NCBI RefSeq assembly: GCF_017306585.1 | Contig: NZ_JAFKIC010000139.1 | Span: forward strand, 1-43,403 | DNA length: 43,403 nt | Direction: 5' to 3' | From: Mesorhizobium sp. | Lineage (GTDB): Bacteria; Pseudomonadota; Alphaproteobacteria; Rhizobiales; Rhizobiaceae | Shown here: piece by piece, positions 18,980-28,047 of the stretch | Position numbering within the stretch: the first letter of the stretch is position 1 | Layout of the letters: each line of letters opens with the position of its first letter | Notes under the pieces: generated by a model | Seen by the model: the letters and a program-made list of their open reading frames with translations, nothing else | Databases searched by the model: none | Told to the model about the DNA's origin: nothing | Translations under genes and position numbers: made by a program

Positions 18980-19708
18980 ATGACCGATCTTTCCTGGCTG
19001 ATCGCCCGGCCCGTGGCCCATCGCGGCTTCCACGACATGAACAAGACGCGCTGGGAAAACACGCTTTCGGCTTTCGAGGCGGCCGCCGAACGCGGCTATG
19101 CCATCGAATGCGACGTGCATCTGTCGTCGGATGGTGTTCCCATCGTCATCCATGACGACGACCTGAAACGGCTGACCGGAGAGGACGGCTTCGTCTGGCA
19201 GCGTAGCGCGGCTGAACTCACCGCGCTCAAGGTCGGCGGCACGGCGGACCACGTGCCGACGCTGCAGGAAGCGCTCGACCTTGTTGACGGCCGCGTGCCG
19301 ATGGTTATCGAACTGAAAGGCATTCCGGGTCGCGACGAAGGCCTGGTGGCGCGCGTCGGCAAGATGCTGAAGCGCTACAAGGGCAAGGCGGCGATCATGT
19401 CGTTCGATCACTGGCTGATCCGCGACTTCCCGAAGCATGCTCCCGGCATTCCGGCCGGATTGACCGCGTACGGCAAGGACGGCAAGCTGATCGAGGCGCA
19501 TTTCGCCATGCTGGCACATGAGCTCTCCTTCACGTCCTACGCCGCCGGCGATCTGCCGAATCCGTTCGTCAGCTTCGTGCGTGAAAAACTCAAAATGCCT
19601 GTCATCACCTGGACGGTGCATGACCAGCCCGCGATCGATCTCACCGTGAAATATGCCGATCAGATGACGTTCGAGGGGTTCGAGCCCGACCTGATGAAAG
19701 TTGCCTGA
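18980..19708 (+). CDS. Glycerophosphodiester phosphodiesterase
   Basis: A 242-residue GDPD-fold enzyme that would split glycerophosphodiesters into an alcohol and glycerol-3-phosphate. The TIM-barrel catalytic set is complete: H14-R15 in AHRGF, E43 and D45 in IECDVHLSSDG, and H58 in VIHDDDLKRLTG. A second glutamate lies in VIELKG. There is no signal peptide, so it is the cytosolic (UgpQ-like) type. Start ATG 18980 lies seven bases after the ridA stop. With the phosphoglycerol-transferase-like gene 1.3 kb downstream it may serve glycerophosphate recycling, though that link is inferred. Confidence 0.94.
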   Translation: MTDLSWLIARPVAHRGFHDMNKTRWENTLSAFEAAAERGYAIECDVHLSSDGVPIVIHDDDLKRLTGEDGFVWQRSAAELTALKVGGTADHVPTLQEALDLVDGRVPMVIELKGIPGRDEGLVARVGKMLKRYKGKAAIMSFDHWLIRDFPKHAPGIPAGLTAYGKDGKLIEAHFAMLAHELSFTSYAAGDLPNPFVSFVREKLKMPVITWTVHDQPAIDLTVKYADQMTFEGFEPDLMKVA

Positions 19709-19763
19709 TGAGAGTGCCCGAAACGTGACTTGTAGCGGCTCGGATGGAGCTTAAATAAGCCTC

Positions 19764-20978
19764 ATGGATCAGGGCGACGAAGGCGACGGGCAAACAGCGA
19801 ACGCGGACTATTCGATCCGCGTCGCCGCAAGCATAGGCTCCTTCACGCGCGATGAATGGAACGGGTTCGCGGGCACCACACGTGACGATACCAAAAATGG
19901 GTACAACCCACTCGTTTCATTCGCCTTTTTAAGCGCGCTTGAAGATTCCGGCTGTGCCGTGCGGCGCACCGGCTGGCAAGGACACCATCTGCGGCTGGAG
20001 ACCGCGCAAGGCAGGCTGCTCGGTGCGGTTCCCTGCTATCTCAAATCGCACAGCCAGGGCGAATATGTGTTCGATCATGGCTGGTCCGATGCCTTCGAAC
20101 GCGCCGGTGGACGTTACTATCCAAAACTGCAATGCGCCGTGCCGTTTACCCCGGTCACCGGCCCTCGCCTGCTGGTCGGCAGGCACGAGGATCCCGAAGC
20201 GGCAAAAGCCGGGCTTGCCGCCGGTTTGAAGATGGTCACCGACAAGCTCGGCGTGTCCTCGGCGCATGTCACCTTCGCGCAGGAGAGTGACGTCGTGACG
20301 CTGGAGGCGGCGGGTTTCCTGCATCGCACCGACCAGCAGTTCCATTTCTTCAACGAAGGTTTTGCGACCTATGAGGACTTTCTCGCCACGCTTGCCTCGC
20401 GCAAGCGCAAGGCGATGAAGAAAGAGCGGCGCGAAGCGCTTGCCGATGGTATCTCGATCGACTGGCTGACCGGCAAGGACCTGACCGAAAAGGCCTGGGA
20501 CGATTTCTTCGCCTTCTACATGGATACCGGCAGCCGCAAATGGGGCCGCCCCTACCTCAACCGCCAGTTCTTCTCGCTGATCGGCGAGCGCATGGCTGAC
20601 GACATTCTGCTGGTGATGGCCAAGCGCGGCGGCCGCTACGTTGCCGGCGCCATCAATTTCATCGGCTCGGACGCGCTCTACGGCCGCAACTGGGGCTGCA
20701 TCGAGGACCACCCCTTCCTGCATTTCGAGGTCTGCTACCACCAGGCCATAGACTTCGCCATCGAACGCAAGCTGAAGGTGGTCGAGGCAGGCGCGCAGGG
20801 AGAGCACAAGCTGGCGCGCGGCTACCGGCCGGTGACGATGCATTCGGCGCACTACATCTCGCATCCAGGGCTGCGCAACGCGGTCGCCGACTATCTCAGG
20901 CGCGAGCGCCGCGAGGTCGAGCGGATGGGTGAATACCTGGAAGAGCATACGCCGTTCCGCAAGGATCTCGAGGACTAG
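19764..20978 (+). CDS. PF04339 (FemAB/GNAT-like) protein
   Basis: A 404-residue soluble protein of the family named 'peptidogalycan biosynthesis/recognition' (PF04339), which has two GNAT-like halves like FemAB aminoacyltransferases. Marks are GYNPLVSFAFLSALEDSG, LLGAVPCYLKSHSQGEYVFDHGWSDAFERAGGRYYPKLQCAVPFTPVTGPRLL and, in the second half, GRNWGCIEDHPFLHFEVCYHQAIDFAI with EAGAQGEHKLARGYRPV. The substrate is unknown. No close ribosome binding site is seen before ATG 19764. It sits in a plus-strand run with a membrane phosphoglycerol-transferase-like gene. Confidence 0.88.
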   Translation: MDQGDEGDGQTANADYSIRVAASIGSFTRDEWNGFAGTTRDDTKNGYNPLVSFAFLSALEDSGCAVRRTGWQGHHLRLETAQGRLLGAVPCYLKSHSQGEYVFDHGWSDAFERAGGRYYPKLQCAVPFTPVTGPRLLVGRHEDPEAAKAGLAAGLKMVTDKLGVSSAHVTFAQESDVVTLEAAGFLHRTDQQFHFFNEGFATYEDFLATLASRKRKAMKKERREALADGISIDWLTGKDLTEKAWDDFFAFYMDTGSRKWGRPYLNRQFFSLIGERMADDILLVMAKRGGRYVAGAINFIGSDALYGRNWGCIEDHPFLHFEVCYHQAIDFAIERKLKVVEAGAQGEHKLARGYRPVTMHSAHYISHPGLRNAVADYLRRERREVERMGEYLEEHTPFRKDLED

Positions 20979-21035
20979 CCGCCTTTCGGCATTCCACTGG
21001 TCACCGTTTACCGTCCGGCTGGAATCCGCTAAGTC

Positions 21036-22748
21036 ATGCCCCGGGCATGGGTGCGCAAGCATCCTGGGGGTAGAATGCAGGGTTTGGCATCTCTGGGTGT
21101 CGGGCAATGGCTCGGTGCAGCGGGGCTGGTGGTCGCGCCGCCACTGGTTGCCTGGCTCGAGGGCAGGCGCACCGCCTGGCCTCTCGGTTTCGCGACCTTC
21201 TTTCTTCTGTTCGGCCTCACGCATCTCCCCTTTGCGGGCAATATCGTCGCCCTGTGGGCGGCGCTGATGCTGACGGCGATCATCGGCATCGTCTCCAAGC
21301 TGAAATATCGCCATCTCGGCTTCAATTTTCTCGCTGGTGACATCTACCACCTCGCCGCGACCAGCTTTCGAAGCGTGCTTGCCGATCATGCGCGCATGAC
21401 CATCCCGGCTCTCGCCGCCATGATCACGATCGTGCTGGGAATAATTGCGCTGGCGCTGGCACTCGCCGAACCGGCAATGCCACTCCCACAGCGGTTTGCC
21501 TTGTTCTGCGTGGCAGCTTTTGTCTATCTGTGCGTGCTCTGGGCAAGCGGCGGCCCGAAGCGGTTTCGCTTTCACCATCTGACCGACGGTCGGTTTCATC
21601 TTTCCGCCTTCGTCGCCTCATGGTTCGGCGCCGGCCCCTCCCGGCGGCCGGCATTCATCGACATCGACAAGGAAGCCCTGCCGCTCTTGCCACCCGTGCC
21701 GTCAAAACGGCCAGCGGGCGAGCGAATGCCGCACATCGTCATGATCATGCACGAATCGACTTTCGATCCGAGGCAGTTGGGCATTCCGATCAGCAACACG
21801 TTCGAGCGGTTCTTCACGCCACCGGGCGCCCTTTCAGGGGCGCTGCATGTCGATGTCTTCGGCGGCAGCACCCTGCAGACCGAGTTTTCCGTGCTGACCG
21901 GCCTCTCCTCGCTCTCCTTCGGCAATGACAGCCGCTATGTCTTCCATCTGCTCAGCGGACGCGTGCGGCATACGCTTCCATTGGCGCTGAAAGGGTTGGG
22001 CTACAGCACGTCCCACATCAGTTGCGACCGGCCCTCCTTCGTCAATTGCGGCCGATTCTACCGATCGGCCGGGTTTGACGTGGTCAGCTACGCCGAGACT
22101 TTGCCGCCACCGTTCGACGCAGCGCGCTGGAAACGCGAGAATCATGACGAGCAACTCTACGACCACGCGCGCGGGCAGCTCACGAACCGCCTGCAGGGCG
22201 GCGCCTCCTGCTTCCTGTCGATCACGACTTTGATGAACCATGGTGATCACCGCCGCCGGATCTTTCCGATCGAGCGTCATGCGGACCTGCGCCGCGAGGC
22301 CGTGGCGGCGACAGGTATTCCCTCCTATGGCGAATACGCCGTAAGGCTGGCCGAGAGCGTCGCGGCCTACGACGCCTTCCGCGAGCAGCTCGAAATCATG
22401 CTGAGCGGCCAGCCCGCCGTCATCGTGCGCTACGGCGATCACCAGCCGTCCTTCACCACGACGCTTACCGGACTGCCGCCGTCGGATCCGGTTTTGCGAT
22501 GGACATTCTATACGGTCGAGGCGGTGAACTGCTCGCTGCCAAACGATCTCGCCGCACCACCCGTGCTCGATAGCGCCTTCCTATCGACATTGACGCTGCA
22601 AGCCGCCGGACTGCCGCTGGACCCCATCTTCGCCACCCGTGCCGCTCTGTTGCACGATTGCGCGGCGCCTTATTTCGACAGCGCCTCGCCACGCAAAAGG
22701 AGCTTCCATCGCGCGCTTGTCGAAGCCGGCATGGTCGATCTCGCCTGA
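21036..22748 (+). CDS. Membrane sulfatase-like phosphoglycerol/phosphoethanolamine transferase
   Basis: A 570-residue inner-membrane protein with about five membrane segments in the first ~180 residues and a periplasmic alkaline-phosphatase-superfamily domain. The motif FGGSTLQTEFSVLTG (about residues 274-288) corresponds to the LtaS/MdoB signature with a threonine nucleophile, MIMHESTFDP to the metal-binding EST region and RYGDHQPSF to the C-terminal DH motif. Such enzymes add glycerol-phosphate or ethanolamine-phosphate to lipids or periplasmic glucans. The acceptor is unknown; rhizobial cyclic glucan is one possibility. An alternative start is ATG 21075. No sulfatase cysteine motif is present. 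Confidence 0.85.
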   Translation: MPRAWVRKHPGGRMQGLASLGVGQWLGAAGLVVAPPLVAWLEGRRTAWPLGFATFFLLFGLTHLPFAGNIVALWAALMLTAIIGIVSKLKYRHLGFNFLAGDIYHLAATSFRSVLADHARMTIPALAAMITIVLGIIALALALAEPAMPLPQRFALFCVAAFVYLCVLWASGGPKRFRFHHLTDGRFHLSAFVASWFGAGPSRRPAFIDIDKEALPLLPPVPSKRPAGERMPHIVMIMHESTFDPRQLGIPISNTFERFFTPPGALSGALHVDVFGGSTLQTEFSVLTGLSSLSFGNDSRYVFHLLSGRVRHTLPLALKGLGYSTSHISCDRPSFVNCGRFYRSAGFDVVSYAETLPPPFDAARWKRENHDEQLYDHARGQLTNRLQGGASCFLSITTLMNHGDHRRRIFPIERHADLRREAVAATGIPSYGEYAVRLAESVAAYDAFREQLEIMLSGQPAVIVRYGDHQPSFTTTLTGLPPSDPVLRWTFYTVEAVNCSLPNDLAAPPVLDSAFLSTLTLQAAGLPLDPIFATRAALLHDCAAPYFDSASPRKRSFHRALVEAGMVDLA

Positions 22749-22825
22749 TAGCATCGCCTCGTCGTCTTGCCGCTTTGGAGCCGCTTCGCTACACCGGACG
22801 GTGAGGCACAATCCGGAGTGCGGCC

Positions 22826-23260
22826 ATGGCTGGAACCACCTACGACACCGACAACATCTTCGCGAAAATCCTGCGCGGCGAGATTCCTTCGCACCGTGTC
22901 TATGAGGACGAAGCCGTGATTGCCTTCATGGATGTGATGCCGCAGGGACCAGGCCACACGCTGGTGGTGCCGAAAGCACCGTCGCGCAACCTGCTCGACG
23001 CCGCGCCGTCGACATTCGGACCGCTCTTCACCGTCGTTCAGAAGGTGGCGCTCGCGGTCAGGAAAGCCCTCGATGCCGATGGCGTCACGATCATGCAGTT
23101 CAACGAGCCCGCGTCAGGCCAGACCGTCTATCACCTGCATGTCCATGTCATACCCCGTTTCGACGGCATCCCGCTTAAGCCGCATAGCGGCGCGATGGAG
23201 AAACCCGAGGTTCTGGCCGAGAACGCCGAAAAGATACGGACGGCGCTGAAGCAGCAGTAA
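22826..23260 (+). CDS. HIT family hydrolase
   Basis: A 144-residue cytosolic histidine-triad protein with the catalytic HLHVHV at residues 103-108 and the typical opening DNIFAKILRGEIPSHRVYEDEAVIAFMDVMPQGPGHTLVVPK. Members hydrolyse nucleoside phosphoramidates or dinucleoside polyphosphates; the substrate is not known here. The GGAG of CCGGAGTGCGG lies just upstream of ATG 22826. It ends three bases before the convergent PAP2 gene. Confidence 0.95.
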   Translation: MAGTTYDTDNIFAKILRGEIPSHRVYEDEAVIAFMDVMPQGPGHTLVVPKAPSRNLLDAAPSTFGPLFTVVQKVALAVRKALDADGVTIMQFNEPASGQTVYHLHVHVIPRFDGIPLKPHSGAMEKPEVLAENAEKIRTALKQQ

Positions 23261-23263
23261 CGC

Positions 23264-24205
23264 TCAGCCCTGGGCCGCCGGCGCTTCCAATGTGCCGCTG
23301 GAGCACGACCGGCGTTGCTGCGCTTCGAATGCGCGCATGCCCAATCTCCAGCATCCGATCGTGACCACAACACCGCCGAAGACATCCATCAGATTGTGCC
23401 CGCCATGGATGAGGATTGCCGGCAACAGCGCGACATTGACGAGGATCAGCCCCAAACGCCCGAAAAAATACGGCCAGATCGCCATAAGGGACATCAGCGC
23501 CATGACGGTGTGGAATGAAGGAAACCCTATCAAGCCTGTAACGTGTATGGCCGAAATGTCCTTGATGCCGTCAACGAGCATACGATTCAGTTCCGCTCCG
23601 TAAGCGGAACTGACTATCGGGCGAACAACACGGTCGATCTCGGGATCCAGGGTCCAGTACGCGGACGCCCCGCTGGACGGAAGCAGCGCCCAGCAGAAGA
23701 TGGTGACCAGCGCGGCAAACACAGTCGCCAACATGGCTGCATGCAATTGCCGCCGATCCTTGGCCATACCCAGAAAGAGAAAGACAAACAGAATCTGGAC
23801 CAGTGTCAGGGCATAGACCTGCCTGAGAATGTCGGAAAGCAACGGGTATTGAGAGATCCATGCGCAGGCATCCGGCCAAGAATAGCCAAACCAAGCGTCG
23901 ATCGCCACCAGGGTGGCGTCGATCGGAGGTGAGTATCGCGGCAGAAGCAGAAGGTTGAAGAGCGAGGCAACCACCGAAAAGAGGATGAACAAGGCAAGGG
24001 CATGCGCGGTAAGCGCAATCCGCTCGGCTCGACGGACCTGACGATAAAATTGCCCAAGCAAGACCATCACGACCGCAAAGCCGATGGAAAAGCTGTGGCT
24101 ATCGAGCGCAACGGTGATTTCCTTGTCCCAGGCAAGAAACAAGCAAACAGCCACCAACGCTAAAATTATAGCGAATATCGTCCGTTCCGCGGGCAACAAG
24201 ATCAT
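23264..24205 (-). CDS. PAP2 superfamily membrane phosphatase
   Basis: A 313-residue protein with about seven hydrophobic segments. The PAP2 catalytic motifs are seen as GFPSFHTVMALM and, further on, HGGHNLMDVFGGVVV, where the histidine-aspartate pair completes the active site. The arrangement (GxPSxH and HxxxD within a multi-span protein) resembles the PAP2_3 group that includes inositolphosphorylceramide synthase-like enzymes, so a lipid phosphatase or phosphotransferase is likely. Base composition is a little less GC-rich than that of its neighbours. It is convergent with the HIT gene. Confidence 0.88.
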   Translation of the reverse strand: MILLPAERTIFAIILALVAVCLFLAWDKEITVALDSHSFSIGFAVVMVLLGQFYRQVRRAERIALTAHALALFILFSVVASLFNLLLLPRYSPPIDATLVAIDAWFGYSWPDACAWISQYPLLSDILRQVYALTLVQILFVFLFLGMAKDRRQLHAAMLATVFAALVTIFCWALLPSSGASAYWTLDPEIDRVVRPIVSSAYGAELNRMLVDGIKDISAIHVTGLIGFPSFHTVMALMSLMAIWPYFFGRLGLILVNVALLPAILIHGGHNLMDVFGGVVVTIGCWRLGMRAFEAQQRRSCSSGTLEAPAAQG

Positions 24206-24319
24206 GCCGGCAACATGACCACCCGGAGTTAATTCAGGGTGAAAAACGCTGCTGGTAATGTCATCAGAAGGTACGGACCGCAGTGTTGGAATAGGATACC
24301 ACGGTAACTACGCCTTCTA

Positions 24320-24904
24320 CTATGCTTCCTTTATTAGAATCCTCTTACGTATCTCATCGGCGCACTGCTGGGGACGCAGGATCGAGGTGTCGACTTCCAG
24401 ATCGTAAGTGCCGGGTCGGTGCACCTCCTCCTGCCACAAGCGCACCGGCAAAGGCAGGGGATCGTCTGATGAGCCGGTGACATACGCCCTGCCCGGTTCG
24501 CCGGCGGCACGCCTTTCCATGATGACGTCAATGGGACAACGAACACCGACGAACAACACCGGCAGGCCGGCGAGCCGACGCATGCAATCGGCGAGGCAGC
24601 CGAGGGGCCTAGAATAGGCGTCGTGGTGGCCGACATCGGCGACGACGTTCAGTTCCAGCCGGCTATGGGCCGCGATCGATTCGTAGAGGGCGGCATACAA
24701 ACGCGGCACCAAGGCTTCGAGGTCGGGCCGCTCTCCGCCAGGACGCAATCCGATTCCCGGGCGAAGTCGCGGCGGCGTGACCTGCTCATAGCTGTCGACG
24801 CCCAGGTTCATCCACGCGCCATCGAAGCTTTCCTGAATGGCTCGCGCGATGCTCGACTTTCCCGATCGCGGTGCACCGTTGAGGATGATGATCTGACCTG
24901 CCAT
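24320..24904 (-). CDS. Chloramphenicol phosphotransferase-like kinase
   Basis: A 194-residue P-loop kinase. It has the Walker A GAPRSGKSS (10-18), catalytic Asp at residue 37 in LGVDSYEQ, then VVADVGHHDAYSR, FVGVRCPIDVIMERR and a YDLEVDTS near the end. All align by eye with the Streptomyces venezuelae CPT enzyme, including the number of the catalytic aspartate. CPT transfers phosphate from ATP to chloramphenicol, but many chromosomal homologues have unknown substrates, so resistance should not be assumed. A strong GGAGGTAG site precedes ATG 24904. It lies just past the clpA terminator. Confidence 0.85.
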   Translation of the reverse strand: MAGQIIILNGAPRSGKSSIARAIQESFDGAWMNLGVDSYEQVTPPRLRPGIGLRPGGERPDLEALVPRLYAALYESIAAHSRLELNVVADVGHHDAYSRPLGCLADCMRRLAGLPVLFVGVRCPIDVIMERRAAGEPGRAYVTGSSDDPLPLPVRLWQEEVHRPGTYDLEVDTSILRPQQCADEIRKRILIKEA

Positions 24905-24921
24905 GGGCTACCTCCCAAATG

Positions 24922-24944
24922 AAAAAAGCCCCGTTGCCGGGGCT
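24922..24944 (-). terminator. Intrinsic terminator of clpS-clpA
   Basis: On the minus strand AGCCCCG (24938-24944, read in reverse) pairs with CGGGGCT around a 4-base loop and is followed directly by six T residues (24922-24927). It begins about 22 bases after the clpA stop. This is a textbook Rho-independent terminator. Confidence 0.85.
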
Positions 24945-24965
24945 CTTTCCGATTTTCGACGGGGC

Positions 24966-27434
24966 TCAGCCCTTGCGAGGCAGTTGCGGCACGAGGCTGC
25001 GTTTGCCGCCATCCTTGCCCTTGGGCTCCGGCTTCTGCGCCACGGCCTTCTTGGCGGCGGGCTTCTTGGCCACGGCCTTGCGCGGCTTGGGCGCGTCTTC
25101 CGGCTCTTCCTTTTTCGGTTGCACCGGCGCCTCGTCGGCGAGCGATTCGAGCTTCAGGCCGGTCTCGCCGGTTTCCTTCTTCTCGACGGTGACACGCACC
25201 GTGCCGCCCTTCTTGAGCTTGCCGAACAGCACCTCGTCAGCCAGCGGCTTCTTGATGTGCTCCTGGATGACGCGGCCGAGCGGCCGGGCGCCCATGCGTT
25301 CATCATAGCCCTTGTCGGCCAGCCAGGCGATCGCGTCCGGCGACAGGTCGAACGTGACGCCGCGCTCGGAAAGCTGGGCTTCCAGCTGCATGACGAACTT
25401 CTGCACCACCTGATGGATGACCGGCACCGGCAGCGAGCCGAACGGGATGATCGCGTCGAGACGGTTGCGGAACTCCGGCGTGAACAGCCGGTTGATCGCC
25501 TCGACATCGTCGCCTTCGCGCTTGGTCGAACCAAAGCCGATCGCCGCGCGCTGCGCATCCGATGCGCCCGCATTGGTGGTCATGATCAGGATGACATTGC
25601 GGAAGTCGATCTGCTTGCCGTTGTGGTCGGTCAGCTTGCCGTGGTCCATGACCTGCAACAGGATGTTGAACAGGTCCGGATGCGCCTTCTCAACCTCGTC
25701 CAGCAGCAGCACGCAGTGCGGATGCTGGTCGACGCCATCGGTCAGCAGGCCGCCCTGGTCGAAGCCGACATAGCCGGGAGGGGCGCCGATCAGCCGCGAG
25801 ACTGTGTGGCGCTCCATGTACTCCGACATGTCGAAGCGGATCAGCTCGACACCGAGCGAAGCAGCCAATTGCTTGGCGACCTCGGTCTTGCCGACACCGG
25901 TCGGACCCGAGAACAGGTAGGAGCCGATCGGCTTCTCCGGTTCGCGCAGGCCGGCACGCGCCAGCTTGATCGCCGAGGTCAGAGCGGTGATCGCCGTGTC
26001 CTGACCGTAGACGACGCGCTTCAACTCGATATCGAGGCCCTGCAGCACCTTCTCGTCGTCGGCCGAAACCGTCTTCGGTGGGATGCGCGCCATGGTGGCG
26101 ATCGTGGCTTCGATCTCCTTGATGCCGATGGTCTTCTTGCGCTTGGCTTCCGGCACCAGCATCTGCGAGGCGCCGGTCTCGTCGATCACGTCAATCGCCT
26201 TGTCAGGCAGCTTGCGGTCGTTGATGTAGCGCGCCGACAGTTCGACCGAGGCCTTGATCGCTTCGCTGGTGTACTTGACCTTGTGGAACTCCTCGAAATA
26301 GGGCTTCAGGCCCTTCATGATCTCGATGGCGTCCTCGATCGTCGGCTCGTTGACGTCGATCTTCTGGAAACGCCGCACCAGAGCGCGGTCCTTCTCGAAG
26401 AACTGGCGGAACTCCTTGTAGGTGGTGGAGCCGATGCAGCGGATCGCACCCGACGACAGCGCGGGCTTCAACAGGTTCGACGCATCCATGGCGCCGCCAG
26501 ACGTCGCGCCCGCACCGATCACCGTATGGATCTCGTCGATGAACAGCACGGCGCCCGGATAGTCCTCAAGCTCCTTGACGACCTGCTTCAGGCGCTCCTC
26601 GAAATCGCCGCGATAGCGCGTGCCGGCCAAAAGCGTGCCCATGTCGAGCGCGAAGATGGTGGCATTGTGCAGCACTTCCGGAACGTCGCCCTCGACGATG
26701 CGCTTGGCCAGGCCCTCGGCGATCGCGGTCTTGCCGACGCCGGGGTCGCCGACATAGAGCGGATTGTTCTTGGAGCGGCGGCACAGCACCTGGATGGTGC
26801 GGTTGATCTCGCTTTCGCGGCCGATCAGCGGGTCGATCTTGCCGGCCTTGGCCTTGTTGTTGAGATTGACGCAATAAGCCGTCAGCGCATCCTGCTGCTG
26901 CTTCTTCTTGCCGCCTTCCTCCTGCGGCTCAGCGCCGTTCTGGCCGCCCTGCTCGTCATCGGCGCCGCGCGGCGAGCGCGTTTCCGATGCGCCGGGGCGC
27001 TTGGCGATGCCGTGCGAGATGTAGTTGACCGCGTCGTAACGGGTCATCTGCTGTTCTTGCAGGAAATAGGCGGCGTGGCTTTCACGCTCGGCGAAGATAG
27101 CGACGAGCACATTGGCGCCGGACACTTCCTCGCGACCGGACGACTGCACGTGGATCACCGCGCGCTGGATGACGCGCTGGAAGCCGGCGGTCGGCTTGGA
27201 ATCCTCGTCGTAGCCCGTAACCAGATTGTCGAGTTCGGTGTCGATATAGGTCAGAACGGTGTGCTTGAGCTCATCGAGATCGACATTGCAGGCGCGCATG
27301 ACGGCGGCGGCCTCGGTATCGTCGATGAGCGCGAGCAGCAGATGTTCCAGGGTTGCATATTCATGGTGCCGCTCATTGGCGAGCGTCAGCGCCTGGTGAA
27401 GCGCCTTTTCCAGGCCTTGGGAGAAAGCCGGCAT
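24966..27434 (-). CDS. clpA: ATP-dependent Clp protease ATP-binding subunit ClpA
   Basis: ClpA is the AAA+ unfoldase that feeds substrates to ClpP. It has an N-domain (1-145), an acidic/Gln-rich linker (150-182), AAA1 with GDPGVGKT (229-236) and VLFIDE (296-301), AAA2 with GPTGVGKT (510-517), and the ClpP-docking loop AAIGFGS. The 822 residues exceed the ~758 of E. coli ClpA because of a ~57-residue Lys/Ala/Pro-rich tail. Start ATG 27434 has GAGGT upstream and lies six bases after clpS, so adaptor and unfoldase are made together. Confidence 0.96.
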   Translation of the reverse strand: MPAFSQGLEKALHQALTLANERHHEYATLEHLLLALIDDTEAAAVMRACNVDLDELKHTVLTYIDTELDNLVTGYDEDSKPTAGFQRVIQRAVIHVQSSGREEVSGANVLVAIFAERESHAAYFLQEQQMTRYDAVNYISHGIAKRPGASETRSPRGADDEQGGQNGAEPQEEGGKKKQQQDALTAYCVNLNNKAKAGKIDPLIGRESEINRTIQVLCRRSKNNPLYVGDPGVGKTAIAEGLAKRIVEGDVPEVLHNATIFALDMGTLLAGTRYRGDFEERLKQVVKELEDYPGAVLFIDEIHTVIGAGATSGGAMDASNLLKPALSSGAIRCIGSTTYKEFRQFFEKDRALVRRFQKIDVNEPTIEDAIEIMKGLKPYFEEFHKVKYTSEAIKASVELSARYINDRKLPDKAIDVIDETGASQMLVPEAKRKKTIGIKEIEATIATMARIPPKTVSADDEKVLQGLDIELKRVVYGQDTAITALTSAIKLARAGLREPEKPIGSYLFSGPTGVGKTEVAKQLAASLGVELIRFDMSEYMERHTVSRLIGAPPGYVGFDQGGLLTDGVDQHPHCVLLLDEVEKAHPDLFNILLQVMDHGKLTDHNGKQIDFRNVILIMTTNAGASDAQRAAIGFGSTKREGDDVEAINRLFTPEFRNRLDAIIPFGSLPVPVIHQVVQKFVMQLEAQLSERGVTFDLSPDAIAWLADKGYDERMGARPLGRVIQEHIKKPLADEVLFGKLKKGGTVRVTVEKKETGETGLKLESLADEAPVQPKKEEPEDAPKPRKAVAKKPAAKKAVAQKPEPKGKDGGKRSLVPQLPRKG

Positions 27435-27440
27435 GTTACC

Positions 27441-27809
27441 TCACTTCTTCTCCATCACGCATTGCAGCGGATGCTGATTCTGTCGGGCGAAATCCATGAC
27501 CTGAGACACTTTGGTCTCGGCCACCTCGAATGTATAGACCCCGCACTCGCCCACTCCATGATTGTGAACATGAAGCATGATGCGTGTGGCGGCTTCGCGG
27601 TCCTTCTGGAAAAAACGCTCCAGCACGTGAACCACGAACTCCATCGGAGTGTAGTCGTCGTTGAGGATGAGGACCCGATAAAGGCTGGGCTTCTTGGTCT
27701 TGGTTTTGGTGCGCGTGATAACGGCCGTCCCGCGGCCGGCATCATTGCCGTCACCGCCGCCGTTTTGCATCCGCGCCACATATCGCGTGGCAGTCAAACC
27801 GATCGTCAC
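27441..27809 (-). CDS. clpS: ClpA adaptor protein ClpS
   Basis: ClpS delivers N-degron substrates to ClpA. The core has [28 protein letters not shown], with the NDDYT/ME residues of the N-degron pocket, and [28 protein letters not shown]. The N-terminal region before KKPSLY is not conserved, so the start is uncertain. I chose GTG 27809 because AGAGGCAGGA lies just before it; ATG 27836 and ATG 27770 are alternatives. The promoter at 27868-27895 allows all three. It precedes clpA by six bases. Confidence 0.93.
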   Translation of the reverse strand: MTIGLTATRYVARMQNGGGDGNDAGRGTAVITRTKTKTKKPSLYRVLILNDDYTPMEFVVHVLERFFQKDREAATRIMLHVHNHGVGECGVYTFEVAETKVSQVMDFARQNQHPLQCVMEKK

Positions 27810-27867
27810 GTAATCCTGCCTCTTTCGAATCCTCATGCGAGTTCGACATGTAGGTGTTCGATGGACG

Positions 27868-27895
27868 ATTTTAAGCCCTTCTGGTTAGCTGACAA
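27868..27895 (-). promoter_or_regulatory. Probable promoter for clpS-clpA
   Basis: On the minus strand TTGTCA (27890-27895) and TAAAAT (27868-27873) are separated by 16 bases, matching a sigma70-type promoter. The predicted start site near 27861 leaves a 5' leader of ~25 to 90 nt depending on the clpS start. No heat-shock-specific pattern is evident. Confidence 0.5.
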
Positions 27896-27970
27896 TATGG
27901 CTAGGTGACCAACGTGGCGGATTTTCGCAATCGTGAAGCGGTACGCTGCCGCGGACCGGAAATCGGCATG

Positions 27971-28002
27971 AAAAAACCCGGCCGCGTAAGCGCGACCGGG
28001 TT
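27971..28002 (-). terminator. Intrinsic terminator of the phasin gene
   Basis: AACCCGG (27975-27981) pairs with CCGGGTT (27996-28002), and an inner CGCG/CGCG stem with one mismatch closes a TAAG loop. On the minus strand the hairpin is followed by a six-base T-run (27971-27976). It lies about 45 bp after the phasin stop and isolates it from clpS. Confidence 0.85.
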
Positions 28003-28047
28003 CTGTCCCGACCCCAAAGGGCCGGATCTCAAACTGTCAGGCGAAAA

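Noticed and set aside
19929-21599. 556-codon frame on the minus strand across the PF04339 and sulfatase-like genes
   Set aside because: It crosses two real plus-strand genes and their junction and shows no domain. It is an artefact of high GC.
23264-24319. PAP2/CPT region as a genomic island
   Set aside because: Composition is only mildly lower in GC, and no integrase, tRNA end, direct repeats or mobility gene is visible.
24903-27908. Uninterrupted 1001-codon frame on the plus strand opposite clpA and clpS
   Set aside because: The minus strand codes two unmistakable proteins. The antisense frame has low-complexity Arg/Asp/Val/Leu-rich content and no motifs, as expected from a GC-rich mirror frame.
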